Of a DNA stretch of 64,000 bases, positions 25,701 to 38,186 are shown piece after piece. The position numbers and the translations under genes are program-made. The stretch comes from Wuchereria bancrofti (Eukaryota > Nematoda > Chromadorea > Rhabditida > Onchocercidae). The notes beneath the pieces are model-generated. The model saw only the letters and a list, made by a program, of their open reading frames with translations. It had not been told where the DNA came from and ran no database searches. How positions within the stretch are numbered: position 1 is the stretch's first letter; each line of letters starts with the position of its first letter. The stretch is from NCBI GenBank assembly GCA_005281725.1, contig SSBO01000008.1, positions 4,070,676-4,134,675 on the forward strand, given 5' to 3'.

Positions 25701-26622
25701 AATGTTTTTAGAAGACGAAGGAAGACATAATATTTTATGCAAACGTATGCGCAAATCCACATAATCTATGTATAATAGAAAAATGCACTAACCCAAAAAA
25801 TTGAGCGTTTCCTTGCTTACATTTAGATTTTTAGCAACATCCTTCACAGTGCTCACTTTAGATAACGGTGTTAATGCTGGATCCAATACAAAGTTCTAAA
25901 AATAGCTTCAGTTTAGCAATAATTTATACAAACAGTAAACGACAAAATAAACTTAACGTAGTTTTCGAAGAACTCACATACATATGCATACAATACGAAC
26001 ACAGTTTCAATGCCTTGATGAAATGATGCCAAGGAAATGCAAATTTAAAAAAGAACTGAGATAAAAGTCTTCTTCCTTTTAACATACCTTAAATTTAGTA
26101 CTCGTTTTATAAACATTTTGTAATGATTTGAAATCCTTATCGATAGTATCAAGGGTTTTGTCTTTCACTGCTGCTGAATATAGTGCCGCTGCGTATCGTC
26201 CTTCTACTCCGTGTACCTAGAAGTTACTTCATTTTTATGAAGTAATTAAGTACAAATACACACTAGAAAAAAAAACCAAATACACACTAGAAAAAAAAAC
26301 CATTTCTAATAAGTATAATCTGAATAACACAAGTCAAACTTCAAATGCATTTAACGCAGGAACCTAGCATGAGTTATGTTAAACTTGAAAAAAATTTGGG
26401 TTATATTTGATGCATAAAACAAATTAAATCAAAACACCTCTTCCGTCTAGCTCAAAGAAATATCAGAAAACATTACATGATAGTTAAGAGCATCTATTCT
26501 AGCTTATTTTTTTACAGTTTCAAAAAACGAAATCTTACCTGAACAGGTGATCTAACAGTATGTTCCGTTGCTCGGACAACAGCACTTAACGACACACATC
26601 TGCGAAATACATGCAAACTCAT
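22727..26622 (-). CDS. atp-3: Mitochondrial ATP synthase peripheral-stalk subunit OSCP (delta family)
   Basis: Exons 26622-26539, 26216-26088, 25895-25793, 23289-23177 and 22927-22727 join in phase to give 209 residues, the usual OSCP length. Residues 1-28 ([18 protein letters not shown]...) are basic and Ser-rich with no acidic residue before Glu21, as in a mitochondrial targeting peptide. The mature part starts [18 protein letters not shown], followed by [19 protein letters not shown] and the C-terminal family signature [20 protein letters not shown]. The protein caps F1 and joins it to the peripheral stalk of complex V at the matrix side. The third intron is about 2.5 kb and contains another gene on the opposite strand. 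The start faces the CCDC86 homologue across about 740 bases, so the two may share a promoter region. Confidence 0.95.
23965..25467 (+). CDS. Nested two-TM protein of unknown function inside the OSCP intron
   Basis: Exons 23965-24169, 24247-24323, 24597-24696, 24918-24979 and 25363-25467 join in phase and give 182 residues ending in TAA. The ATG directly follows an acttcag acceptor, the usual nematode trans-splice position. Residues about 1-38 are acidic and Ser/Thr-rich. Two hydrophobic segments follow (about 45-62, [18 protein letters not shown]; about 65-82, [17 protein letters not shown]). The remaining 100 residues are charged, end in a Lys/Arg/Glu-rich helix ([19 protein letters not shown]), and show no motif I know. 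The third exon uses a tttaag acceptor and is the least certain. The whole gene lies antisense within the third OSCP intron. A mitochondrial role is tempting because of its host gene, but that is speculation. Confidence 0.7.
24997..25054. repeat. Two 23-bp direct repeats, 35-base period
   Basis: gctaacttctatcaatgaaa and its next bases occur identically at 24997-25019 and 25032-25054, in the last intron of the nested gene. Confidence 0.85.
25095..25155. repeat. 16-bp-arm hairpin in the last intron of the nested gene
   Basis: taacaatcataaaaac (25095-25110) is the exact reverse complement of gtttttatgattgtta (25140-25155). A shorter inner stem agtaga/tctact lies in the spacer. The element is intronic for both the nested gene and OSCP. 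Confidence 0.85.
26254..26301. repeat. 24-bp perfect tandem duplication in OSCP intron 1
   Basis: Two identical 24-base units beginning aaatacacactag and ending in an A-run plus cc adjoin at 26277/26278. Confidence 0.85.
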
Positions 26623-26639
26623 TCTCGCTGTAAATAATG

Positions 26640-27357
26640 TACCAAATGGTTTAATAGACAAATAAAATTTCGCAAAAACAATTATTACGAAAAAACATTT
26701 TTCCAGTTTGTTCGTCTTGTTTGTTTAACAAGCACATTTATCCACCCAATAATCATATTTCTAAAAAATATAACAACCAGTTCTAAACAGTAATACCTCT
26801 AATTCTTCATAATATTTCACTTATTTGCTGCTATTTCTTATCTCTTTCAAGAGCTGACAACATTCAATAATGTAAAATCTCATAAATTCTCTCAATCCCT
26901 CATTAAATGCTCTCCCTTGAATCCCTCTCTCCCCTCCGCTGTCTCCCCTTTGACCTTCGTATCTCCTCGATTACCTCTTCCTTTTCAGGTGAGGTGTAAT
27001 GATCGGTTTTAACGCAGCCTGTTAGATGCGATCATTACGGTTCTTTCTAAAATCAGGCACCACTTTTTTGTTTTTATTCGCTTAAAATTACTTGGTGGTT
27101 GGGTTTTTTTTTCCACCGGAAGAATTAAATCACAATCTTACAGTTCAATTAACTTATGTAAAGAATTAGAGGAACGGAATCTAGGAATTGAATACTGAAA
27201 TATCAAATAGGCAATCAAAATAGAACTAAAATTTCAACATTGAAATGAATTATGTCATCTTGTGCAGTTTTTTAGAGCTGACAAAAGATAAAAATCTCTC
27301 CATGTGATATTTTTTCAACTATTGATTATTTTTTTTCTTCTAATAGTGGCTTTTCAG
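26640..27357. promoter_or_regulatory. Divergent promoter region between OSCP and the CCDC86 homologue
   Basis: The starts of the two genes point away from each other across about 740 bases. The middle (about 26,900-27,070) is clearly GC-richer and pyrimidine-rich (ccctctctcccctccgctgt) than the window average. It contains a perfect 10-bp inverted repeat, gtaatgatcg (26996-27005) and cgatcattac (27029-27038), with a 23-base spacer. A tttcag acceptor at 27355-27357, eight bases before the CCDC86 start, is the likely trans-splice site. No TATA box is identified. The promoter role is inferred from position. Confidence 0.45.
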
Positions 27358-27365
27358 GATTGTCT

Positions 27366-28201
27366 ATGACGCAAGAAATAGGTGATGTGGAAATTTCTCA
27401 CGTGAGTACATCAACAAGTGAAGAAGCAGCTAACACCATTATGGAAATAGACGACGCCTCTAATGATGCTAATGCTATGGATAATGAATGCAATAAGGGG
27501 GTGCTGCGTAAATCCAAATCAGGTCGATGGTGGAAATCGGTTCGGAAAGAAAGGTACGTTTCACTTCTTTCTACAAAATGAGCCACAGATTTTGGGGAAA
27601 GTCTCTCGAGATTTCCTTAACCAAATAAACTTGTGTAAAGTTGATTAAATTTGTGAACACAGACTTTGAATTAAACTCAGGTCTTCCGCTGTTGTAAAAG
27701 TGAAACCGTTGAAATCATCGTGGGAGCGTAAGATGCGTTTGAAGGCAAATCTGGAAAATGTTAAAAAGACGCAGCAAGAAGTGCGTAATAAGTTAGCTGC
27801 CAAAAAAGCGGTGAGCGAATATGCAATTTATGTTTCTGTCTTTCATTTTTACCTATTAGTGAGTCGTTCATGTGACAATGTTCTGGCAAAACATTTTTGT
27901 TATTATAGGTGTTTTTATATTTAAAGATGAATTAAGATTAAACTTAGTTGCTCAGTTTAGTTTAAATTTTTGGAGCAAAAATAGTGTGTTTAGGTTGAAA
28001 TTTTAAGTTAGGCACAATAGTGTTTAATGTATTTTCAAATTATTGATTCAGGCTAAAATAGAAGCTCGGAAAGAGCATGAAAGAAGGCAGAAAGAAAATG
28101 AGAGGAAAGCCGAAATCGTCCAAGTTATTAAGAATACAGAAAAGCTAAAGAAAACGAAAAAGAAGCAGTTGAGAAGAATCGAGAAACGTGACACGACTTG
28201 A
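27366..28201 (+). CDS. CCDC86 / Cgr1-type rRNA-processing protein
   Basis: Exons 27366-27553, 27681-27810 and 28052-28201 join in phase to give 155 residues ending in TGA. The first third is acidic and Ser/Thr-rich. The conserved core starts [18 protein letters not shown], continues with [18 protein letters not shown], and ends in a highly charged coiled-coil helix with the family's closing motif [20 protein letters not shown] followed by EKRDT. Cgr1 in yeast and CCDC86 in animals are nucleolar proteins needed for large-subunit pre-rRNA maturation. The small size and the extreme Lys/Arg/Glu content are typical of the family. It starts eight bases after a trans-splice-type acceptor and is divergent from OSCP. 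Confidence 0.88.
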
Positions 28202-28836
28202 AGTTTAATGAATTATTTTTAGAATTGCCACAGTTTTCGCTCTTATTCATCAATTTAAATTTTAAATGTCTCGTAGCTTTAACAAAAGTTAACGAATTGA
28301 AATTTTACTGAGTTGTTTGTTTCAAGCAGAATGTTCAGGTAATTTATACACTGAAAAAAAGTGAGTTGCAGGATAAAAAAGAATTGAATTGATGGATCTT
28401 TTTTTTTTTTGGGAATAGAAAGAGGAACTGAGACAATCAATGTTAAAACTCAAAATTTGTACTATAGGACACCGAATTCATTTTTATTGTTTTCGAATTG
28501 TTTGTTAGAAATTTTATCTGTTGTCTAATTGTTAAACTGTTCTCCAAGCTCATTTCCTATATTTTATATAATAAACTTTTTAATTTATGCTAGATGGATA
28601 TACGTTTGCATATTGAAATCAAGATTAATGTTTTGTCATGGATTGGATTTTTTTGAAGACATTAATATGTTGTAATAATATGATAAAAAACTCAGTTCAA
28701 GTATTTTCAAGGTTGGTTGATTGAGGAACGGAATTTTAAACTGAGGAAATAGGCGCTTTTACGAGAATAATTAGAATATCTTAGCGATGTATATTGTAAT
28801 AATGTTTTCTTTTTTGAAGTCATAAAACGTACAGCG

Positions 28837-31800
28837 ATGTCCGAAGAGCAGGACGGTTCGATAAAGTCATATGGCCGAGGTCGTGGTCGTACGAAACGAG
28901 GTCATGATAGCTTTGCCGACAGTAATGATGATGCTGGCTCATTGAAATGTCAGCGAACAATTAGTGAGGAAGAAAAAAAGTATTTCATCAGTTACCAAAA
29001 AGGTTAAACGACTTTTTCTTGAAGGATGCATATTTTATTTCTGGTAGAAAAGACCCATTTTCTTTTCTGCGAGATTAATCGCGTCTTAATTAAACATTAT
29101 ATACAGAGGTATACACTATTAAATTGCATGAAATTGTAAGTAATGGAATATAAAAAGTGCGATAAACTGTATATTACGATGTAACATATCAGTCATTTAT
29201 CCCAGTCGATTTTATTCCAAAAAATTATTACTATGAGTAATGGAATATATGAAATACATTCGAGAAAAATATTTTAATGTTTGAGTTAATCATTAAAATA
29301 TCCCCAGTTCTAGATCTTTTTATTCTGTAGCTTTCTGGAAAATTTCTAGAAATGGACGAAAGACGTGATCGGTATGAGAGAATCGTGAAACTGTCACGTG
29401 ATATAATTATAGAATGTAAACGAATCATCTTCCAGTTACATCGTATAATCATTGTTGATGCATCTACGAACAAAGGTAGGTGTTGGTTTCAGTTTTCATT
29501 GAAAAGTTGCAACGCTTTGTTGACATCATTTATTTATGAAACTATTGCTTATCGAGAAGTTCAAAAATGAAACAGAATGGCGTAATTCCAGGTATAATTT
29601 GTGTTGTTCAGGACTAGAATAGGTGAAGCTAATTTGATAGGCTTCATTTCTCAGTTTAAACTTCTGTTAACATCGTTGTTTTATTTTTCATGGCGAGATT
29701 ACTCTCTCTGTGCGAGATGGAAGGTAAATATGAGTTTAAGAACTAATTTACTAGATGATAAGATAACAAAGGACAGGCAAAGTCTGTTGAAAGAGCCTTA
29801 AATCCACTACCATTGATAATAAAGATAAGCAATAATTAGTGTGATTTTTATAAGTTCTTATCATTTCTTTGTGAAAAGATCTTATATCCATTTATCATCA
29901 TTTGGCTATATCTTTACTACGCTGAAAATTACTTATTTTCTCCAAGCGTAATCTGAGCATTTATCTCAACTGATAATTGTGGCTATTTCGATGGACCTCG
30001 TAATTTAGCTTTCAAACCGTTCCTTGTAATTCACTAATTTATTATACCAGAGTTAATTGACTTTTGTTATAGCACTCATTAACTGATATTAGTAATTTTC
30101 GAGAAGAGAAAATTTATTAGTAGTTTATTGCAATCTTTCTGGTACATGTAACTTCTCATTCATCTTTAGAAGAAGTACTGAATGAGGCAGATAGACGGTT
30201 AAAGGAGGTACGTAACAAAATGCTTCGGCAAATGGCAAAAGAGCTTTATAGTTTGGATCAGTACTATTACCTAAAGTCTTATGACTGGGCTCTTGAAGGT
30301 ATTTTTATTTTTGATAAAAATATCTCCACCACCTTCTATTTAATTTTGCTTTTCTTCTTTGACTTTGTTGGCAACGATTGTTGAGAAGTGTTAGTGGATA
30401 TAAGTAACAGAGAATTTTTAGAGATTAGTGGCTAAGCTAAGCCTAATTTTGCATTTAGTGAATTGTGTTACATCTTTCGAAATACCAGAACTTTGTTTTT
30501 ATCTATAACGACGGGTAGACATTGTCGTAAAGAAAGTAAAGTCCATTACTTTGAGCAATAGAAAGGGACGCTCATTTGCTGTCTAGTTGTTAAGTTGTCG
30601 GTTTACCAATGTTTATTTCAGAATATATTGAAGCTTTGGCATTCTACAAATTTTTAATGTCTAGTGAGGTGCTTTTATACAGTGAGGTAATCGATATATT
30701 GCAGTTTGCTGATTTAGATTCTGAAGAAAATAAAAAGTTAGTTTTTGTTTTTTCGAATTTTCCATTCAGTATACAAATTTTCAATATGTCAGGGTTTGCT
30801 GCATCTTCTTGCAAGGTATCCAAACTGCATTTTCCATTTTATCAGATATCTAAGAAAAACCATCCGTAGTTTTGATCGTTTGTTTCAAACTTGCTAGTCA
30901 AAATATCACCGTAAAACTTGACGACATAATTCATTTACAAAAAAATTTTTCAGATTTTACAAGAACATAGTTCTAAAAAAAAGAAAATTTTTTCCAAGAA
31001 AAGATTTTCCAAATCTTTAAAAAATATGATTTTAAATGCTTCTGTTTTTTTTTTCAGTTTAATTTGTTCAGTTGCTAAAGTGTGGAGTTTTGTTAACTGT
31101 ACATTAGTTGAAGTTAGTTGAAGTTTTCAGGTTTTATATTGAACTACCTGAGACAACATATTTGATGGGACTTTTCGATGTGGGTGGCGAACTGATGAGA
31201 CTTGCTATTAGTGAAGTTTGCGAATTTAAAACTTTCAAAATTTGATTTTTCTTTCATTTTGCTATTTTTTAAAAGACAATAAAATTAGAGTGACAATAAA
31301 ATTTTGTTAATAAAACGTTAAAGTTTAATGAAATACTTAAGGCAGTAGGAAAAAGAGAACTTCTATTCTTAGCCTTTTGTTTGTCAAAATATGAAAACAC
31401 GGTACATTTTCATAAAGTTAATCTTGAAATGAACCGAAATACCAGACAAGTTTTTACTCAGCACAGAACATATCAAATCAAACTATCAATGTTTAAATTT
31501 TACGCTTTAATAAGATAAAGAGTAAAACTAATGTAAAATAAATGGATTCTTAGACTTTTGCATTTATAGATTTCATCAGGTAATTCTGACAGAGCTGTAA
31601 ATATTGTTAATTATATGCGATCATTGCATGGATGTTACGAATTTTTGGGCAATATAATGCACACTGTTGAATGGACGAAGAAATCACAGGTTTTCCGGGA
31701 TTGTTTGATGAAGGTTATTTCATTTTCTTTAATCGCAAGTTAGTTGTTAGCACTATGTATTACTATAAATTTTGATTTTGAAGTTTACATCTTTCCTTTT

Positions 31801-32102
31801 AGATCTCTGTGATGAATTCAAATTTTCCATCAGTTGTAAATAATTATTTAGATGACTGAGTATCGTTTTTGAAGTAAAACTGACATTTATAATGTGTAAT
31901 ATTAGGAAAAGTTCGGAAGAAATTTTTTTTTAAATCGTTTTAGTACTTTGGTATGTTGGTATGTATGGTATGTTTTCAAATTTGGGCATTTTACATGATA
32001 AAGTTATCTTGTTTTCAGGTTGAGAACGCCTTGTATAAGTGGAAAATCCGTGAAAATGACATGTTATATGTAGCAAATATTGGTGCAAGTTTATTAACAT
32101 AA
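28837..32102 (+). CDS. Translin-associated factor X (TRAX), C3PO subunit
   Basis: Seven exons join in phase: 28837-29002, 29350-29475, 30170-30298, 30622-30736, 31131-31215, 31570-31713 and 32019-32102, giving 282 residues, close to the usual 280-290. The N terminus carries a basic Gly/Arg stretch ([11 protein letters not shown]). The helical translin fold follows: [45 protein letters not shown] (about 141-152) and [18 protein letters not shown] (about 189-206), then a last helix [13 protein letters not shown]. By family knowledge the acidic residues at E141, E144, D195 and E199 match the metal-binding catalytic set of TRAX, so this copy should be an active nuclease subunit. With translin it forms the C3PO endoribonuclease, known for passenger-strand and tRNA-fragment processing. 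The translin partner is not in the window. Confidence 0.94.
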
Positions 32103-32952
32103 TATTTTCAGTTATTTTAATTTACAAGGGAGTAATTGTCCGACGTGTTGATATATATAGTGATAAAAAACAGAAAGGTTCGCTCTTCATCTCAAAAAGT
32201 CTACTTTCAAATCGAATTTAAAAGCAAGGTTGCTGATATTATTTTAAACTCTAATCTGATTTAGATCATTTTGCTTATCCTAAGACCAGTACGCAATTTA
32301 ACAATTACTCCAAATCAGATTGGAACTAATAGCTATTGTTTTAAACTAAGAAAAAAAATCACCTCATTTACGGTTTTTTAATTTGTTATTTCTTACTGTT
32401 GATGAATAATTGTTTTGTAAAAGGTTTTACTGATTTCTTTAATTTTTTGCCTGTTTTTATGTTTTTCATCACTATAAAATAATGACATTTTTATGCATTT
32501 TCAGTAAAACTGATGTAAATATTAGAGAAATAATGATATTTTGTTGTTTGATGTCTTTTTTTTTGAATAATTTGATTTATTTCAAAAAATTGTGTTTGTT
32601 TCAAACCACTTTTATTATCATCAGTTTTGATTATTTGGGATAAATTGAAAGTAATGAAAACGAGAATATTTATCACTGGAATCTTCTGATTCTCACTGAT
32701 GTTATATGTACAATAAATTATGAATTCACGAAAAGCTGTGATAACATTAGTTACAGAATATTTCACTTCATACATTGAATATTGAATTTTATTCGTCAGA
32801 TTTTTACGATGTGCTTGTAACGCTTTTCCATAGAACTAAAAATTTATTATCAAATTCAATACGTAATAAATTTTTCAAATTAGAATGGTTTATATCATCG
32901 TAAAATTCTTAGACTTCAAAGCTGTTAAGATCACCATTTTAACTCGATTAAA
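32103..32952. other. Intergenic between convergent genes
   Basis: About 850 bases between the TRAX and acyl-CoA synthetase stop codons. I see only AT-rich 3' flanking sequence; the minus-strand open frame near 32.5-32.8 kb has no splice context or recognisable content. Confidence 0.7.
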
Positions 32953-35900
32953 TTATCTTCTGTCTGACCCCATTTTCAGCAATTCCTTTCGTAATATCTT
33001 TCCAGCACTATTAACTGGCATATTATTAATAAACTGAATACCACCTTTGAGTTGTTTATAACTCGCAAATTTGGCTAAAATATAGAATTACTTATATATT
33101 TTAGAATTATCTAAAATAAGAGATTACTATTCATTAATCATTTGAAAATTTTATTTGTTAATCATTGATTTATATCTCCAATAATTATAATTTGTAAAAG
33201 AAAATGAGTGACTGTACTAAATGATTTTCACTGGGAACACATTAACTTCTTTTTTTTTAACAAAATTTTTAATTTCTTTTTTTTCTGATTAAATGTTTTT
33301 CAATTTTTTAAATCAATTTATTAGAGATGATTTCTATGACTATTAAAAGCAAAAATGTTGTAGCATTACTTTCAAGATGTATTATTCTTTTGTAATATGC
33401 CTTTTTTTTCCTCTTTTAAATTTATTTAATATGAAATATTACATTTAGATAATATTTTATATTTAATTAATATGACAATTAGGTGACATTATTTCCTCTC
33501 TCTCTCCCTTTCTATCTATCTATCGGTCTCTTTTTTCAATATCAATATTTTGCACTATTATTTAGAGATATATTTCTAGAAATTTTTAAGTATGAAAAAG
33601 ATAAAAATAAAAATGAAATAATAATATTAACATACAATTTACTAATCGATGAATTGTATTTTCATCTGGTTGACATCCATCATGAAGCTGAATGTAAGCT
33701 TTCGGTAACTGTCCACTGTACTCATCGGGAATACCAATTACAGCGCATAATTCAACATCTTCTAATTCTTGAATCTTTTCTTCAATTTCATATGGTGATA
33801 CCTTGAAATCATTATGTATTAATTATAATTTATCAATTAATGATGTAAAACTTCTTTCTTCTAATTAAATAAACTATGGTTTAATTTTTAATTTGTTATG
33901 TTTCATTTTAAACTTTTATCAGTTTGAATTTCATATTTAACAAAATATGAGTTTTTTAGCTTTTTTTTTTTGTTATTTTATTTCATATTTAACAAAATAT
34001 GAGTTTTTTAGCTTTTTTTTTTGTATTAAAATAACTGAAATAACATTTAGTTATCATCAACCTGCCAACCGCGAACTTTGATCATTTCTTTAATACGACC
34101 AGTTATATAAATAAATTGATCGAAATCATAATATCCCAAATCACCTGTTCGATACCAACCATCAATAAAAGCATCGCTAAAATATAATTTGATTCAAAAT
34201 GATATTAAAGTGAAATTTATTTCTTAAGGAAAAAAAAAAAACATCGAATATTTGAGCATACTTTGTATCGGTGGTTCTTTCGAGATATCCTTGCATCATT
34301 GTTGATGTCTTTAACCATATTTCACCAATTTCTTTTTCTTCACATTCTTCATTACTTGATAATTTCACAATCTATTTTTTTTTTCGAATTTCATCAAAAT
34401 ATAAGACATTTTATGGCATAAATTAAAATCCAGAATTAATGATTACCGTGTCGATCAATTATAAGAAAAAATTGAAGAATCAATTTGGAGAAGTACTGCT
34501 TCTAACGAAACCTTAGAATTCAAACTATCGTTCTACCGTAATACTACCTACAACATATTTCTCTCTCTCTCTCTCTCTCTTTGTTTTTCGTCCTCTCAAA
34601 AGAAATGCTGAATGTATGTATATTCTACAAATTAATTAAAGCTTTGGTATAAATGGTAATAATTGAAGCTAAAGTTGAAATTGTATAGAAAACTATTCGT
34701 TGTTACTTTAACTATAGAAAATATTAATTACTTAATTGGAACATTTTTTTAAGTACCATTAATATCATAGAAGTAATAAAAATTATATCAGATCATCACA
34801 GAGCCATTAAATCGTTCATTCTATAAATTCATCAAATTATTAAACTTAGGCATATAATTAAAATTTCACTTTGCATTCAACATTTGGTAGTAAAATTCCG
34901 CAACTTCCAATTTTTTCTTCCAGAAATAACGGTTGCATGAAAACGAAAGCACCAGCTTCTGTTGTACCATATACTGAAACATTTAAATTTTTTTCGAAAC
35001 TTAATTTTTGAAAATTAATCTTTTCAGAAATTAACCCTTTCCGATATTTATTCTGATGTAAACAAAACCAAACTAAAAAAAAGAGATTTTTTATCAAGAT
35101 ATCACAAATAGAACTATAAATATGAAAATACTTTCAGTATTTTGATAAACAAAATGTTTATTCATCTATTTAACATCTTCAATTCCTTTAAATATTCTCA
35201 GCAATTCCAGAAGTTTATTAATGTTTAATAATTTAAAAAAGTTTTTAAAATTGGCTCACATTGAATAATATTCGTTTTAGGTAAGCGATATTTCACCATT
35301 TCGACCAATGACTCATTAACATGAGCTGATCCCACGAAAATGTATTTTAGAGAATGTAACGCTTCAGAATTTAAGCCAGGTGTATCAGCAAGGAATTTTA
35401 GTACCGGTGGTACTAATAAAGCTGTTGTCACCTAAATTTTATGCATTTCAAATATCACTTATTTCAGAAGTAGTCTAATTGATAAAAATTTTTTAGTTCA
35501 GTAAAAGTTTGATTAATATAAATGATGCGAATATGAAAATTAGAAATAAATTTAAATTTTTTGAATATTGAAATGAAGAAAAGTCTCAATGCATTTGAAA
35601 TTGGCAACTTGTGACTTTGAAACTTTTAGCCTTTATTTTTTCTTTTTTTTTACCAAAAGAAATAAAAAAAAAGGAAAGAGTGAAATATTACTTGATAATT
35701 ATTCAGTGTTCCCAAAAATTGTTCAGCGTCAAATTTTCGATTTATGATGATTTGAACACCTAATCCTAAAAGGCTTAAAACAGTAAGCAGACCACCTGCA
35801 TGAAAATACGGTAGCACACCGTACACCACGTCAGTACCGCTTAGATTAACCATTTCATATTTTCCGCATTTGATTCCTTGAGTTTTGCTATAATTATATT

Positions 35901-38186
35901 GTCAATAAAATAAAATAATTTATGAAAGATTTTTTTTGCTCTTTTCACATATACCAAATTAAAATGACGTTAATTTGAAATTCATCCATAATTAATAATG
36001 GCAATACAACCAATAAAATTGGTGACATTTGCTATGATCTTTTTTTTTTCTTGTCAGAGTAAATTTCTCCTAAGAATTAATTTCGAGAAATATACAGATA
36101 GCTGTATGTGTGCGTGTGCGTGTGTGTGTGTGCATGTGTGTGTGTGTGTGTGTATGCGTGGATGAATGTGTATGTATATGTATGCATATATTTGTGCATG
36201 TGTGTATGTGTATTTGTCGTAAACAAATTTTTGAAAAGAATGTTTGTAAAATTGTCAGGTATAAATGAATGCAAACATACCGGACCAGTTCAACATTAGC
36301 AATAAGGGTTCGATGACTTAAACGGATTCCTTTTGGCAAACCGGTTGTTCCGGACGAAAAGAAAATTATTGCCTATAAATTGTATTTATTATTACTTTAG
36401 GTAATCCTAATTTTACAAACACTGTTCGAATTTTCCCTGCGTTTTTTTTTTTTAATATAATTATTTTAAATAGCAAAAGATTTGATTCATTTTTCTCATT
36501 AAATATTTCACATATTTTAAAATGACAAAAAGTAAACAAACAAAAGAAAAAAAAACAAAATTGACTTACTGTATTGTAATCGTAAATAAGTTTGTTTTGA
36601 ATGTTATTTATCATTTCATTATTCCAAAATGATTTATCATTATTTAAATAACATTGCAAAGTGTAATATAACAAAGTTTCCTTGGTTGAATCAAGCATTA
36701 TAATCTTAGCCTATAATTAATTGACATTTAATTTTAAATTAATATTTAAAGTAAACTGATACCAAATATGGGAGAAATAATGATCTGATACTTCTACTAC
36801 AATCAAATCAATAATCACCAGAATGATCACCATTAATCGTATGTATTTTGTGATGATTACACTGATATATAACTTAATCATATCACTTATCATATCAATA
36901 TCATCTATCTATTACAAATAATCATAAAACTTAATCAGTTCAACAATTAAAATTATGAAAAAGAATAAAAATGGACAATTAATTAGTCGTTTTAATTTAC
37001 TTACTTGTATATTTTCCTCTTTTAAATGTTGAATTTTTTCAAATAACTTTTCTTCTGTTAATATCCATTTAACAGAAGCTTTCTTGAAATATTTTCCAAT
37101 TTCATCTAAAATTAAACATTTAGTTACAATAGCAAATAGCTACTACTAAACCTTTTTTTTTTTGTAATTGAAATCTTCGTTACTATACTCATTAAATTTG
37201 AACTGTTAATTAAGTATTTATTAACTATTAATTTTAAATAGTAACATCATTTCAATATATATATATATATGTATTTCTCTGCAAATTTTGTTATCATTTT
37301 TCATCTACAATTGTGCAAATGATAAATTTTTTATCGATAAACATAAAAAAATAATAATTAATAATAATAAAAGCAATGTTTTATTGTTATGGCTGTGTTT
37401 TAAATTTATCAAAATAATAATCATTCGTTCTTTTTCTTTTTTTTTTTATTTTGAATTATGCAAATGATTGATTAATTTAGTTTACTAACAAATTTTATAT
37501 GATGGATTCAGTGGTACCAAAATAGCTCCGATGCTAATAGCAGCTAAAATAAAAATGATATAATGAGAAGAATTGTTGACATATGTACCAATTGTGTCAC
37601 CAAATTGAATACCTAGCCTAATTAATGCATTACGCATTTGCTCAGATTGATTAATTAATTCCAAATATGTAAATGATTTCATCGTTTCTGGATCAATCTG
37701 AAATATTTTTTACCAAAAATTTTCCTTTTCATCTCATCTGAATAGTTTCAAAATTAAAAAATCTAAAATAAATGATACATTAGAGACTTTACAAAAAAAT
37801 GAGTTAAAATTTCATTTCAATAAGTCCTTTACTTTTCCTAATCTGTCAGTTTCGGACGAATTTCGTAGTTATTTGTTTTGCTTTTCTTTTTTTTTCATCG
37901 AAATTTTATGATTTCTTTTTCTCTGTTGAAAAGAAATGCATTACAATAACAATAATTTAGCTATATGTTAGCAGAATTTTAATTTAAATTTAAAATAATT
38001 AAATTTAAATTTAACTTATTAGCATGAATAAATTGATAAATTGTTAAAATTTTTTGAAACAATGAAGCGATTTTTACTTACCAAAGCAATAGCATTTCCG
38101 AATTGTTTGATAATTTCAAGAAAATACTCATAGAAAGATTTTTCAATCATTGGTATCTTTTCGATAAAATAATTTCGTACTGTCAT
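32953..38186 (-). CDS. 4-coumarate-CoA-ligase-like acyl-CoA synthetase (AMP-binding)
   Basis: Twelve exons join in phase: 38186-38082, 37697-37490, 37105-37005, 36710-36570, 36372-36281, 35887-35692, 35431-35260, 34973-34870, 34371-34262, 34176-34062, 33801-33636 and 33074-32953, giving 543 residues. ANL-superfamily motifs occur in order: the AMP/phosphate loop [12 protein letters not shown] (189-200), YGTTEAGAF (340-348), the hinge region [13 protein letters not shown] (415-427) and [13 protein letters not shown], then the C-terminal catalytic lysine K529 in [10 protein letters not shown]. Such enzymes adenylate a carboxylic acid and transfer it to CoA. The substrate cannot be read from sequence; nematode relatives act on fatty or branched acyl chains. 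The C terminus ends MGSDRR, so the peroxisomal SKL-type signal common in this group is absent. The ATG follows a cattcag acceptor by about 25 bases. Confidence 0.93.
33928..34012. repeat. 33-bp direct repeat, 52-base period
   Basis: Identical copies at 33928-33960 and 33980-34012 begin atttcatatttaac and end ttttttagc, each followed by a T-run. They lie in an intron of the acyl-CoA synthetase gene. Confidence 0.85.
36105..36214. repeat. TG-rich microsatellite
   Basis: Interrupted (TG)n with cg, ca and ta variants in an intron of the acyl-CoA synthetase gene. It accounts for the Val/Cys and Thr/His-rich open frames on the two strands. Confidence 0.95.

Noticed and set aside
36070..36339. Thr/His-rich and Val/Cys-rich frames on opposite strands
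   Set aside because: They come from the TG microsatellite. Only the short exon at 36281-36372 in this area is real.
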